From Magnetococcales bacterium DCbin4 (lineage in GTDB: Bacteria > Pseudomonadota > Magnetococcia > Magnetococcales > UBA8363): a DNA stretch of 33,298 bases. Position 1 is the first letter of the stretch, and each line of letters opens with the position of its first letter. The stretch lies in contig PEAN01000043.1 in NCBI GenBank assembly GCA_002753735.1, positions 1 to 33,298 of the forward strand, given 5' to 3'. This document shows, one piece after another, positions 1 through 7,361 of this stretch. Below the pieces are notes generated by a model. It was given only the letters and a program-made list of their open reading frames with translations, was not told the DNA's origin and ran no database searches. Both the position numbers and the translations under genes were made by a program.

Positions 1-2
1 AA

Positions 3-836
3 CCCCGCCCAGAGCCGGGAACGGACACCCCATCCCTTGTTGTGACAAACGTTGTGACGAATGCCGACCCCGGAGCCACACCACCGGCAAAGATTCCCGA
101 CCCGGCGCAACCCAAGCCACCGCCGGATCAAGGTATGGTCGCTCCCGGCACGGGTCGGTCCGTCACCGATGCGGGCAACCCGAAGAAATCCGCAAAATTC
201 CAACCTGCCACCAACAAGAAAACCGCCCGCTTGGTCGTGACCATTCCCTCCAGGGAACCGTCACCCAGCGGACAGACGCAAAAAAAAACAACTGACAATA
301 CACCACGTCCTTCCCCTCCCCTTCGCCCTGGCACCCAACCTGCGTTCCCGACGGTTCAAGAGGTGACCCGTCCACCGACCCCGGACCCCGCACCGGAAGG
401 AAAAGGGATGGGTGGTGCGCCTCCCCTGGAAGCGGTGCGTTTCATGGATGCCATGGAACGCACCGATTGCAAGCCAGGGATGTGGTATGTCCCCGTTGAA
501 GGGTTGGGTATGGGGCTCGCCCATCTGCTGGGTGACGCTGTACAGGGGATTACCACTCTTGGGGGAAAGCGCCTGCCGAAACAACCTCCCGCCATGCCTC
601 CTCCCGCCGCGCCCCATGTCAAACAACGACGTGAAATCGCGGCCAACACCGCCACTTCCGACCTGGAACCGGTCATCGGCAGGATGACCGGAGGGATCCG
701 CGAACTCGTGACGGGTGCCACTCAGATCACGGGAGGGAGCATCGATATCGTGCTGGGAACCTTGGGAACCCTGGGAGGGATCATCGTTCAAACCGCCGGG
801 AGGCTGGGCATCAAAACAGGAAGAACCAGGAGATAA
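3..836 (+). CDS. Pro-rich, Gly-rich C-terminus protein upstream of mamK (5' end probably outside window)
   Basis: I do not recognise a named family. The reading frame is open to the left window edge. The first possible start inside is GTG at 42, but it has no Shine-Dalgarno sequence, so the gene is probably cut by the window. Counted from GTG 42, residues 1-120 are rich in Pro, Thr, Ala and Lys and look disordered. Residues around 150-175 carry a Gly-rich amphipathic segment with the motif VEGLGMG..HLLGD. The last 55 residues are Gly/Leu/Ile-rich with an LG-repeat-like stretch (LGTLGTLGG) and a basic tail (KTGRTRR). It lies 63 bp upstream of mamK on the same strand. That is the place mamJ occupies in Magnetospirillum, and low-complexity MamJ links magnetosomes to MamK. 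I see no sequence similarity to MamJ, so an adaptor role is inference. The hydrophobic Gly/Leu stretch could be a membrane insertion. Its Gly-rich motif recurs in the 96-aa protein on the other side of mamK. Confidence 0.7.
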   Translation, partial: PRPEPGTDTPSLVVTNVVTNADPGATPPAKIPDPAQPKPPPDQGMVAPGTGRSVTDAGNPKKSAKFQPATNKKTARLVVTIPSREPSPSGQTQKKTTDNTPRPSPPLRPGTQPAFPTVQEVTRPPTPDPAPEGKGMGGAPPLEAVRFMDAMERTDCKPGMWYVPVEGLGMGLAHLLGDAVQGITTLGGKRLPKQPPAMPPPAAPHVKQRREIAANTATSDLEPVIGRMTGGIRELVTGATQITGGSIDIVLGTLGTLGGIIVQTAGRLGIKTGRTRR

Positions 837-899
837 TCCGCCCACACTGCAAAAGGAGACGGTGTTTGGGCATGGGCAAACCGATGACAGGGGTAAAGC

Positions 900-1940
900 A
901 TGGAATCATCCGCGCAACAGGGCAGAAACCTTTTTCTGGGCATTGACCTGGGGACTTCAAGAACCACCGTGGTATCCAATCGGGGTACCCGGGAGGCGGT
1001 TCGGTCGGTCGTGGGTTATCCCAAAGACATTATCGGGGTCAAACTGCTCGACCAGACCAGCGTTGTCGGTGAGGAGGCGTTGGACCGTCGATCCTATTTG
1101 AACATCCACTTTCCGCTGGAAGACGGCGTATTGAAAGAGGCCAGCGAAAAAGATACTCAGGCGGCACGGGAATTGATTCAATACGCCATTTCCCTGGCCC
1201 ATCCCCAACCGGGCGACCGGATCTGCGGCATTCTGGGTGTGCCGGCACGGGCCTCGATTTCCAACAAGAATCAACTGCTGCGTATCACCAATGAATTGAT
1301 GCACTTTTCCATGGTGGTTTCCGAACCGTTCATGGTCGCCTATGGCCTCAACAAGCTGACCAACGCCATCATCATCGATATCGGTGCCGGCACCATCGAC
1401 ATTTGCGCCATGCGCGGCACCATTCCCAGTGCCGAAGAACAGGTGACCTTGATGAAGGCGGGTAACCATGTGGACAACTTTTTGACGAGTTTGATCTGCG
1501 AATCCTATCCCAACGTGCAGATGACGACGCTTCTGGCGCAAAAGATCAAGGATCAGTTCGGATTTGTCGGGCAACCGGAACAGGAAATCATCGTCAACCT
1601 GCGCGCCAACGGCAAGCCGCAGCCCCATGAAATCACCCGCGAAGTTCGTGTCGCCTGTGAGGCCATCGTGCCGGACATCATTGAAAACGTCCAACAACTG
1701 ATCACCATCTTCGATCCCGAAAACCAGGAAGAGGTCGTGGGCAATATCATTCTGGCAGGCGGTGGTTCTCGGATGCGGGGCTTGGATCGCGCCCTGACTG
1801 AAAGTTTGCGGGATTATGGCGATGTCCGGATCCATCTGGTGGATGATCCGATCTACGCCGGTTCCCTGGGGGCATTGAAAATGGCCACCGAACTGCCGTT
1901 GGAATATTGGAATCAGGTTGGAGATGTCATCGGAGGATAG
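900..1940 (+). CDS. mamK: MamK, actin-like magnetosome cytoskeletal ATPase
   Basis: MamK polymerises into cytoplasmic filaments that line up and position magnetosome chains. The 346-aa product fits the family along its whole length: phosphate-1 loop LFLGIDLGTSRT at residues 11-22, the family stretch SVVGYPKDIIG near 36-46, GVPARAS near 113-119, the SEPFMVAYGL segment with the catalytic Glu at 142, phosphate-2 loop IIDIGAGTIDI at 158-168, and the adenosine motif IILAGGGSRMRGL near the C-terminus. The end (EYWNQVGDVIGG) resembles the Magnetospirillum MamK end. The ATG is preceded by AGGGG at a good distance. MamK is distinguished from MreB by its length and by the SEPFMV and C-terminal signatures. 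It sits between two small proteins that share a motif and upstream of feoB. Family assignment is firm from pattern recognition. Confidence 0.96.
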   Translation: MESSAQQGRNLFLGIDLGTSRTTVVSNRGTREAVRSVVGYPKDIIGVKLLDQTSVVGEEALDRRSYLNIHFPLEDGVLKEASEKDTQAARELIQYAISLAHPQPGDRICGILGVPARASISNKNQLLRITNELMHFSMVVSEPFMVAYGLNKLTNAIIIDIGAGTIDICAMRGTIPSAEEQVTLMKAGNHVDNFLTSLICESYPNVQMTTLLAQKIKDQFGFVGQPEQEIIVNLRANGKPQPHEITREVRVACEAIVPDIIENVQQLITIFDPENQEEVVGNIILAGGGSRMRGLDRALTESLRDYGDVRIHLVDDPIYAGSLGALKMATELPLEYWNQVGDVIGG

Positions 1941-2117
1941 GACGTAACCATGGTCAAGAAAAATAAAGGATATTAAGTATTATCCAGAGGTGTTCTTTTT
2001 TCTGACCAAATGAGTGGAGTGCAGGTACATGGTGGTTACTGATCGAAGAGAGAATCCTTGGGATGAATCAAAAGAATATTTATTTTCCTTGATCATTTTC
2101 ACGCTGGAGGTCAATTC

Positions 2118-2408
2118 ATGAACGCCAAATCTGCAATTCAACCCACCGAAGAGAGCATCGACATTCCCGTGGAAAACATGGGAACGGGTATTTTCAACAT
2201 GCTGGGCGACATGATTGGCGGATTGGTTGACCTGCACCAGGTTGCCCATGCCAAACTTCGGAAGGGTGTCGCCGTGCTTCAGGATCGATTGAAGGGAAAA
2301 GAAGCTCCTGACGACGACATGATCGAACCGCTGCCGATCGATCCCACCCTCAAATCCATGCCGCATCCTGCCCGAACCCCATCCGAAATGCCGATCGATC
2401 ATCCATAA
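2118..2408 (+). CDS. 96-aa protein with Gly-rich LGD motif, between mamK and feoB
   Basis: I do not recognise a family. The gene has a strong Shine-Dalgarno (CTGGAGG) 9 bases before the ATG, so it is very likely translated. Residues 17-42 form an amphipathic Gly-rich segment (VENMGTG, then NMLGDMIGGLVDL). A helical, basic stretch follows (HAKLRKGVAVLQDRLKGK), then an acidic, Pro-rich tail. The segment VEN-MGTG..MLGD...GL..L aligns with residues around 150-172 of the Pro-rich protein upstream of mamK. It is not long or hydrophobic enough for a certain transmembrane helix, though it may bind membrane. feoB starts 9 bp after its stop, so the two are probably co-transcribed. It is not FeoA: the SH3-like FeoA pattern is absent. 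A role in magnetosome or MamK function is inferred only from position. Confidence 0.75.
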   Translation: MNAKSAIQPTEESIDIPVENMGTGIFNMLGDMIGGLVDLHQVAHAKLRKGVAVLQDRLKGKEAPDDDMIEPLPIDPTLKSMPHPARTPSEMPIDHP

Positions 2409-2417
2409 CGAAACCGC

Positions 2418-4562
2418 ATGCCCGAGCCCACCGTCACAAAAAAAGTCCTGACCGTCGGACTGATCGGCAACCCCAACTGCGGCAAAACGACCCTGTTCAA
2501 CGCCTTGGCCAGGGCCAATGCCCCGGTGGGTAACTATCCCCGGGTGACCGTGGCCATTCAGGATCGTTATTTCGATTTTGCTGGACAGACCATCCGCCTG
2601 GTGGACCTCCCCGGGGTCTATGCCCTGACTTCCAAGAGTCCGGAAGAACGTTGCAGTCGGGAATTCCTGTATTCCGAGGAAGCGGACGTTCTGGTCAATG
2701 TGTTGGACGCCGGCAACCTGGAGCGTTCGTTGTTTTTGACGACGCAACTGTTGGAATTGGGACAACCCCTCGTGTTTGCCATCAACATGATGGATGAAGC
2801 CACGAACCATGGCATCTCCTTCGACCTGGACAGTATTTCCTCGATGCTCCATGGCAAGGTGGTGGGGATCGCCAGCAAGACGGGTCAAGGGATGGGGGAA
2901 CTCATGCAGGCGGTCATCGAAACCAGCCGCATCCCCCACGAACGGATTCGACCCGTCTTCCTGTCCTACGATCCCCACCTGGAACATGCCATCATCAAGG
3001 TGGGCCGTCTGATCCACGATCTCCACCCCAGGGAAATGGATCAGCACCAGGTGCGGTGGCTGGCGATCAAACTCTTGGAAGGAGACGACGAGCTGCTGGC
3101 TCGTGAAGGAGAACACCATCATCTGCTGGAGATGGTGCGACGGACACGATACGACCTGGAACGGGATCATGGCGAATCCTGTGAAATGATGCTGGCCGGT
3201 GCCCGCTATGGATTCATCCATGGCATGAGTGCCGAAGCCATTCACCGCCGCCCCTACGAAGCCCGATTATGGTGGACCGACCGCCTGGATGCAATCCTCC
3301 TGCATCCAACATTGGGAATGCCCGTTTTTTTATGTTTGATGTATCTGCTGTTCGAAACCACCTTTTCGTTGGGGGATTACCCTGCGGAATGGCTCAATCA
3401 AGGGGTACGTGCGATCATCAGCACCGGTCACCACCTGTTGCCGCCGAGTCTGTTGAGTAACCTGGTACTCGAAGGAATCGTGACGGGTGCGGGTGCCGTG
3501 ATCATGTTCCTTCCCTATATATTAATCCTGTTTTTCTTCATCGCCATGTCCATCGAAACCGGCTACATGGCGCGATCCTCGTTTTTGCTGGATCGAATCA
3601 TGCATTTTTTTGGCTTGCATGGCAAAGCGTTCATTCCGTTGGTGATTGGATTCGGGTGCAACGTCCCCGCCATCATGGCATCGCGCACCATTGAAAACCC
3701 TCGTGACCGTCTGGTTGCCATACTGGTGGTCCCCTTCATCTCGTGCGCCCAAAGGTTACCGATTTTCATTCTTTTGATCGGCACCTTTTTCACAGCCCAT
3801 GCCGGAAAGGTCATTCTGCTGCTCTACAGCATCAGTATCGGCTCAGCCATGGTGGCCGCCATCGTGTTGAGCCGGTTCGTCATCCGTTCCACCCCCGTCT
3901 CCACCGTCATGGAACTCCCCCCGCTGCGCATTCCCACCTGGCGTTCCATCGTGCTGCACATGTGGGAGAAGGCATGGGACTTCGTTCGCATGGTCGGCAG
4001 CATCATCATTCTGGGATCGGTGATCATCTGGTACCTGCAATCTTTTCCGATTCATCAGGAAACCCAGACCCGATACGACGCCCGAAAGGCCGAGATCATA
4101 CGCCTGTTCCCCGAGAGCCAGGAGCGGACGACGGCGCTGCAACAACTTGAATTCGACAGCAGGCACCAACAGTTTGAACAAAGTTATCTGGGCCGGATCG
4201 GCAAAGCGATCAGCCCGGTGTTCGCCCCCCTGGGGTTTGACTGGAAAGACAGTGTCGCCATCCTGTCCGGTTTTTTTGCCAAGGAGATCATCGTTGCCAG
4301 TTATGCCTTGCTCTACGTTCCGGGTCATGATCCCGACGGCCAACCCATCACGTTGCAACAATCGATTGCCCGGGAACTGTCTCCGATGAGGGCATTTGTC
4401 TTGATGGTATTTTTCCTGCTTTACGCCCCCTGTCTTTCAACCCTGGCCAGCATCAAGAGGGAAGCTGGATGGAACTGGGCCGTTTTTTCCTTCTGTTTTC
4501 AATTTTCGATCACTTGGTTATTGTCCTATCTCCTCGTCAAAATCTCCCATATTCTTACGTGA
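2418..4562 (+). CDS. feoB: FeoB, ferrous iron transport GTPase/permease
   Basis: FeoB takes up Fe2+ across the inner membrane, using an N-terminal G domain and a C-terminal permease. In this 714-aa product G1 is GNPNCGKT at residues 17-24, G2 lies around PRVTVA, G3 is DLPG at 63-66 and G4 is NMMD at 123-126. A helical linker follows, then the membrane part with the Gate-1 signature GFGCNVPAIMASR, the Gate-2 signature LSGFFAKEIIVASY, and a late PCLSTLAS motif. The length is slightly below the roughly 770 aa of E. coli FeoB, mostly because the C-terminal tail is short. No feoA or feoC lies beside it. It sits in the magnetosome gene cluster between the 96-aa protein and an AGCS transporter, so it probably supplies iron for magnetite. 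Magnetosome-island feoB genes are known in Magnetospirillum; the link here is by context. Confidence 0.96.
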   Translation: MPEPTVTKKVLTVGLIGNPNCGKTTLFNALARANAPVGNYPRVTVAIQDRYFDFAGQTIRLVDLPGVYALTSKSPEERCSREFLYSEEADVLVNVLDAGNLERSLFLTTQLLELGQPLVFAINMMDEATNHGISFDLDSISSMLHGKVVGIASKTGQGMGELMQAVIETSRIPHERIRPVFLSYDPHLEHAIIKVGRLIHDLHPREMDQHQVRWLAIKLLEGDDELLAREGEHHHLLEMVRRTRYDLERDHGESCEMMLAGARYGFIHGMSAEAIHRRPYEARLWWTDRLDAILLHPTLGMPVFLCLMYLLFETTFSLGDYPAEWLNQGVRAIISTGHHLLPPSLLSNLVLEGIVTGAGAVIMFLPYILILFFFIAMSIETGYMARSSFLLDRIMHFFGLHGKAFIPLVIGFGCNVPAIMASRTIENPRDRLVAILVVPFISCAQRLPIFILLIGTFFTAHAGKVILLLYSISIGSAMVAAIVLSRFVIRSTPVSTVMELPPLRIPTWRSIVLHMWEKAWDFVRMVGSIIILGSVIIWYLQSFPIHQETQTRYDARKAEIIRLFPESQERTTALQQLEFDSRHQQFEQSYLGRIGKAISPVFAPLGFDWKDSVAILSGFFAKEIIVASYALLYVPGHDPDGQPITLQQSIARELSPMRAFVLMVFFLLYAPCLSTLASIKREAGWNWAVFSFCFQFSITWLLSYLLVKISHILT

Positions 4563-4629
4563 AGGATTGGGCGTTCGCGCCTGCCCGGAGCAACCCATCC
4601 CTTCTCGGATCACCACGGAACCCAAGTTC

Positions 4630-5946
4630 ATGGATACCATCGCCGCCTGGATCTGGAACCCAATGTTAAGCCTGATCTATATCGAAACGGGCCTGCTGTT
4701 CCTGATTGCGACCCAGGGGCTTTCCCTGCGGTTTCCCCGGAATGTTCTGAGGAAAATATGGAACGTGGAAGAAAAGGGCAACGCCAATCCCCGGCACATC
4801 TCTCATGGAAGGGCATTCAGCGCCGCCCTGGCAGCCAGTGTCGGGGTTGGCAATCTGGCCGGGGTCGGGACCGCCATTCACCTTGGCGGACCCGGGGCCA
4901 TGTTCTGGCTTTGGGTTTCGGCCATCGTCGGCGGTTCCTTTCAAATGTGTTCCGCCTACCTGGCCATTCGCCACGGACCCGGAAAGACCGACTCGCCGCT
5001 GTATGCCACCCCCATGTCCTATATCGTCAAATTCACGGGCCAATCATGGCCGATGACGGCTCCCATTCTTGCGGGTCTGATCCTGTTTCACGGCATGGTC
5101 AGCGCCAACCTGATCCAGGCCAACTCGGTTTCCCGTTCCCTGGCCAATCAGATGGGAACCTCCGATTTCCTGGTGGCCGCCCTGTTGTTCGTCACCGTGG
5201 CCGCCGCCATTATCGGTGGCCTGAAATCCATCATCACCATCAGCTCTTTTCTCGCCCCGTGGTTGGTTTTGCTTTTTGTGGGCAGCGGCCTGTTGGTTCT
5301 TTTTCTCAATCCCCGGGCCACCCTTGAAGCGTTCCAGTTGATCGTCACCTCGGCCTTCCATCCCTATGCCATCGGCGGCGGGATCGCCGGTCATACCGTG
5401 ATGCAGGCGATGCAGTTCGGCGTTTCCAGAGGGGTTTTTTCTCACTTTTCCGGCATGGGGACCGCCCCCTTTCTGCAAAGCTCCAATGACGACCACCCCG
5501 CCGTCAGCGCCTATCTGGCCGCCCTGGTCCCCCTGGTGGATTCGCTGATGGTATGCAGTATCACCGGTCTGGTCGTTCTCGTCACGGGCGATTGGCATCA
5601 ATATACCGGGGCCTACCTGACGGCAACCGCATTTCAAACGGCCCTGGGAGATACAGGTCGCATCGTCGTTTTTATTTGCCTGGTCATCTTTGCCTATACC
5701 ACCATCATCAGTTGGGCCCATTTCGCGGAACGTTGTTTCCAGTATCTGGGAGGACGCCGCGTCATCGTATTTCGCTGGCTTTTTGCCGGTGTCACCTTTT
5801 GTGGTCCATTCATGCCGGTCAACTTCATCTGGTCCCTGGCCGATTGCGTTATCGGCCTGATGCTCTTGTTCCACCTGTTGCCCATGACCTACATCGTCAT
5901 CAAAACGCTTCCGGAACTGCTCAATGACCTGAAAAATAATGATTAA
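4630..5946 (+). CDS. Divergent AGCS-family (sodium/amino-acid symporter-like) membrane protein
   Basis: The product, 438 aa from ATG 4630, is a polytopic membrane protein. It carries the alanine/glycine:cation symporter signature GVGNLAGVGTAIHLGGPGAMFWLWV at residues 72-96 (written here only as a location; key residues GNLAG and GGPG). Family members normally take up Ala or Gly with Na+. The second conserved family block, usually FSNEAG.GSAP, reads FSHFSGMGTAP at 270-280, and the Glu of the block is missing. The block that normally follows the first signature (a FAE-like motif) is also altered (FQMCS). It therefore looks like a diverged paralogue whose substrate may differ. The frame can also start at TTG 4567, 5 bp after the feoB stop; the ATG fits the family N-terminus better. 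Its close spacing to feoB suggests one transcript. An amino-acid carrier inside a magnetosome cluster is unusual. Confidence 0.88.
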   Translation: MDTIAAWIWNPMLSLIYIETGLLFLIATQGLSLRFPRNVLRKIWNVEEKGNANPRHISHGRAFSAALAASVGVGNLAGVGTAIHLGGPGAMFWLWVSAIVGGSFQMCSAYLAIRHGPGKTDSPLYATPMSYIVKFTGQSWPMTAPILAGLILFHGMVSANLIQANSVSRSLANQMGTSDFLVAALLFVTVAAAIIGGLKSIITISSFLAPWLVLLFVGSGLLVLFLNPRATLEAFQLIVTSAFHPYAIGGGIAGHTVMQAMQFGVSRGVFSHFSGMGTAPFLQSSNDDHPAVSAYLAALVPLVDSLMVCSITGLVVLVTGDWHQYTGAYLTATAFQTALGDTGRIVVFICLVIFAYTTIISWAHFAERCFQYLGGRRVIVFRWLFAGVTFCGPFMPVNFIWSLADCVIGLMLLFHLLPMTYIVIKTLPELLNDLKNND

Positions 5947-6306
5947 GAAAAAAATTGGCTCGGAAACGCCCTGTGCGGACCGATAAAAGTCGTAGCATTG
6001 ACTCTATTTTAATTCTTGTTAAAGTCGCTCATGATTATTGATCGGAAAAACGGTCGCTGTTTGTTTTTGACCTTGTTGTTTCAGGTCAATATTAATGCAC
6101 TTTTGATTTAGAGATGGAATGATTCAACTGTCAGTGATGGCCGGCAAAACCCCTGCTTGGAACAAAAGGTGATCAGGGTGTTGATTTTTTGCCCTTGCAG
6201 GGGGCATCATGTTCAAGAAAACCGGGGAGGCTCCTGACATGGTTTATTTGTTTGCTGTCGTGCGATTCGAACCTGAAACACAAACGGCAGGGAGTGAACT
6301 GGCGGT
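5947..6306. other. 360-bp intergenic region ahead of mamI
   Basis: No convincing gene lies here. The stretch is more AT-rich than the genes on either side and contains the promoter and inverted repeat described separately. An inverted pair CCCCTGC / GCAGGGG (near 6155 and 6200) is separated by about 40 bases and could fold in RNA, but there is no U-tract. The length and AT content suggest that the mamI-mamA-mamQ block has its own transcription start. Confidence 0.5.
6067..6095 (+). promoter_or_regulatory. Predicted sigma70-type promoter with inverted repeat upstream of mamI
   Basis: A -35 element TTGACC (6067-6072) and a -10 element TATTAA (6090-6095) are separated by exactly 17 bases. The spacer region holds a perfect 7-bp inverted repeat, TTGACCT (6067-6073) and AGGTCAA (6083-6089), with a 9-base gap. 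A protein bound there would cover the promoter, so it could be an operator. The mamI start is about 210 bp downstream. The promoter match is seen directly; regulation is inference. Confidence 0.5.
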
Positions 6307-6573
6307 ATGGCCAACATCATTTTCGGGCTGATTGCCCTTGCCCTTGGCATTTGGAGCCTTTCCGTCTGGTGGTGGTCGGTGGTGGAACTGCTGCGTGGGA
6401 TCGTTCCATTGTTCCTGATCATGCTCGGGTTCATCGCCCTGGGGGCGGGGATCATCAGGATGAGTGACGAAGAGCGTGGGGTGGAAACGGTCGATCTTGA
6501 CGAAAATTCAGGTGAGCAACCCGTTTTCAGGGACGAATCGATGGACGATACCCCCCGGTCCGCCCAATCGTGA
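6307..6573 (+). CDS. mamI: MamI, magnetosome membrane protein
   Basis: MamI is a small inner-membrane protein needed for magnetosome membrane invagination or early magnetite formation in Magnetospirillum. The 88-aa product begins MANIIFGLIALALGIWSL and has two membrane segments, about residues 4-22 and 32-50. They flank the WWWSVVELLRG loop, which is the family hallmark. The tail after residue 53 is acidic (DLDENSGEQ, DESMDD) and longer than in Magnetospirillum MamI (about 70-77 aa as I recall). A GGGAG Shine-Dalgarno lies about 11 bases before the ATG. It is the first gene after the promoter region and is followed by mamA. In Magnetospirillum mamI lies near mamE, so its position beside mamA is a rearrangement. 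Confidence 0.88.
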   Translation: MANIIFGLIALALGIWSLSVWWWSVVELLRGIVPLFLIMLGFIALGAGIIRMSDEERGVETVDLDENSGEQPVFRDESMDDTPRSAQS

Positions 6574-6646
6574 ATACACGAAGGGTTGGGGTGGATGGGT
6601 GTGGCGTGGTGAATGCAGTGGGATTGCCTGATAAGGAAGATGCCTG

Positions 6647-7309
6647 ATGAAATCCGAGTACCGCAGCCCGAATCCCCTTTCCGAGGTCGGTTTTTTTGTT
6701 CATGCCGCTCTGTATGTGATCAAACGGGCCTATATTTCCGCCACGGAAGGGTTCAACAATTTTTTTTCGGTAAATGATGAATTGCGTGGGCGGTACTACC
6801 GACAACGTGGGGTGGAGCATACCCGCCGCGGGCGCTATGGACTTGCCGTTTCCCTGTTGGAACAGACCCTTGAAGCATTGCCGCAGGACGAGGAAACCCT
6901 GTTTCATCTCGGTTTTTGTCATCTGAAACTGGATCGGCCACTTGAGGCCATCAAGGTATTGGAGCGTGCTCTGGTTTTGGGTTACGGTGGTGTCCGGGTT
7001 CGCTCCATTCTGGGGATGGCCTTTTTGCAGACTCATGAATATGACAAGGCGGTACAGGCATTGGAACCGGCCCTGGTGGAGGATCCACATAATTTTCACC
7101 TCAACTATCGGATGGCACAGGCATTGGACCATCTGAAGGTGTACGACCGTGCGTTGGTTTGTTTCAGGAATGCTGCGGCGGTGCGTCCAGATGATCCGAA
7201 GGTTTATCGTTTCATGGGGGTGACGCTGGAACAGATGGGACGGCACGAGGAGTCAGTGGTGCAGTTCAGAAAGGCGGCGAGCCTTGAGGAAGGATTCCGG
7301 AGCGAATGA
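6647..7309 (+). CDS. mamA: MamA, TPR scaffold protein of the magnetosome surface
   Basis: MamA coats the cytosolic face of magnetosomes as an assembly of tetratricopeptide repeats and helps activate them. The product is 220 aa, close to the 217 aa of Magnetospirillum MamA. The N-terminal segment resembles the family (ALYVIKRAYISATEGFNNFFSVNDELRGRYYRQRG). About five TPR units follow, for example GRYGLAVSLLEQTLEALP, RPLEAIKVLERALVLG, HEYDKAVQALEPALVEDP, KVYDRALVCFRNAAAVRP and GRHEESVVQFRKAASLE. An AAGGAAG Shine-Dalgarno precedes the ATG. It is followed after 52 bp by mamQ, the same order (A then Q) as in Magnetospirillum. Confidence 0.93.
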   Translation: MKSEYRSPNPLSEVGFFVHAALYVIKRAYISATEGFNNFFSVNDELRGRYYRQRGVEHTRRGRYGLAVSLLEQTLEALPQDEETLFHLGFCHLKLDRPLEAIKVLERALVLGYGGVRVRSILGMAFLQTHEYDKAVQALEPALVEDPHNFHLNYRMAQALDHLKVYDRALVCFRNAAAVRPDDPKVYRFMGVTLEQMGRHEESVVQFRKAASLEEGFRSE

Positions 7310-7342
7310 AGCAAACCGTGACTGGAAAAAGCAAACCGTGAC
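7309..7342 (+). repeat. 14-bp tandem direct repeat between mamA and mamQ
   Basis: AAGCAAACCGTGAC occurs at 7309-7322 and again at 7329-7342, a 20-base period with 6 bases between copies. The first copy starts at the last base of the mamA stop codon and the second ends 19 bases before the mamQ start. It may be a slippage duplication; I see no certain function. Confidence 0.7.
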
Positions 7343-7361
7343 AGGGAAGAGTTGAAGGATC

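Noticed and set aside
261-3245. Long - strand open frames opposite the left-hand genes, mamK and feoB (for example 1980-3245 and 957-1835)
   Set aside because: They are shadows of GC-rich coding sequence on the + strand; no start signals, no family motifs.
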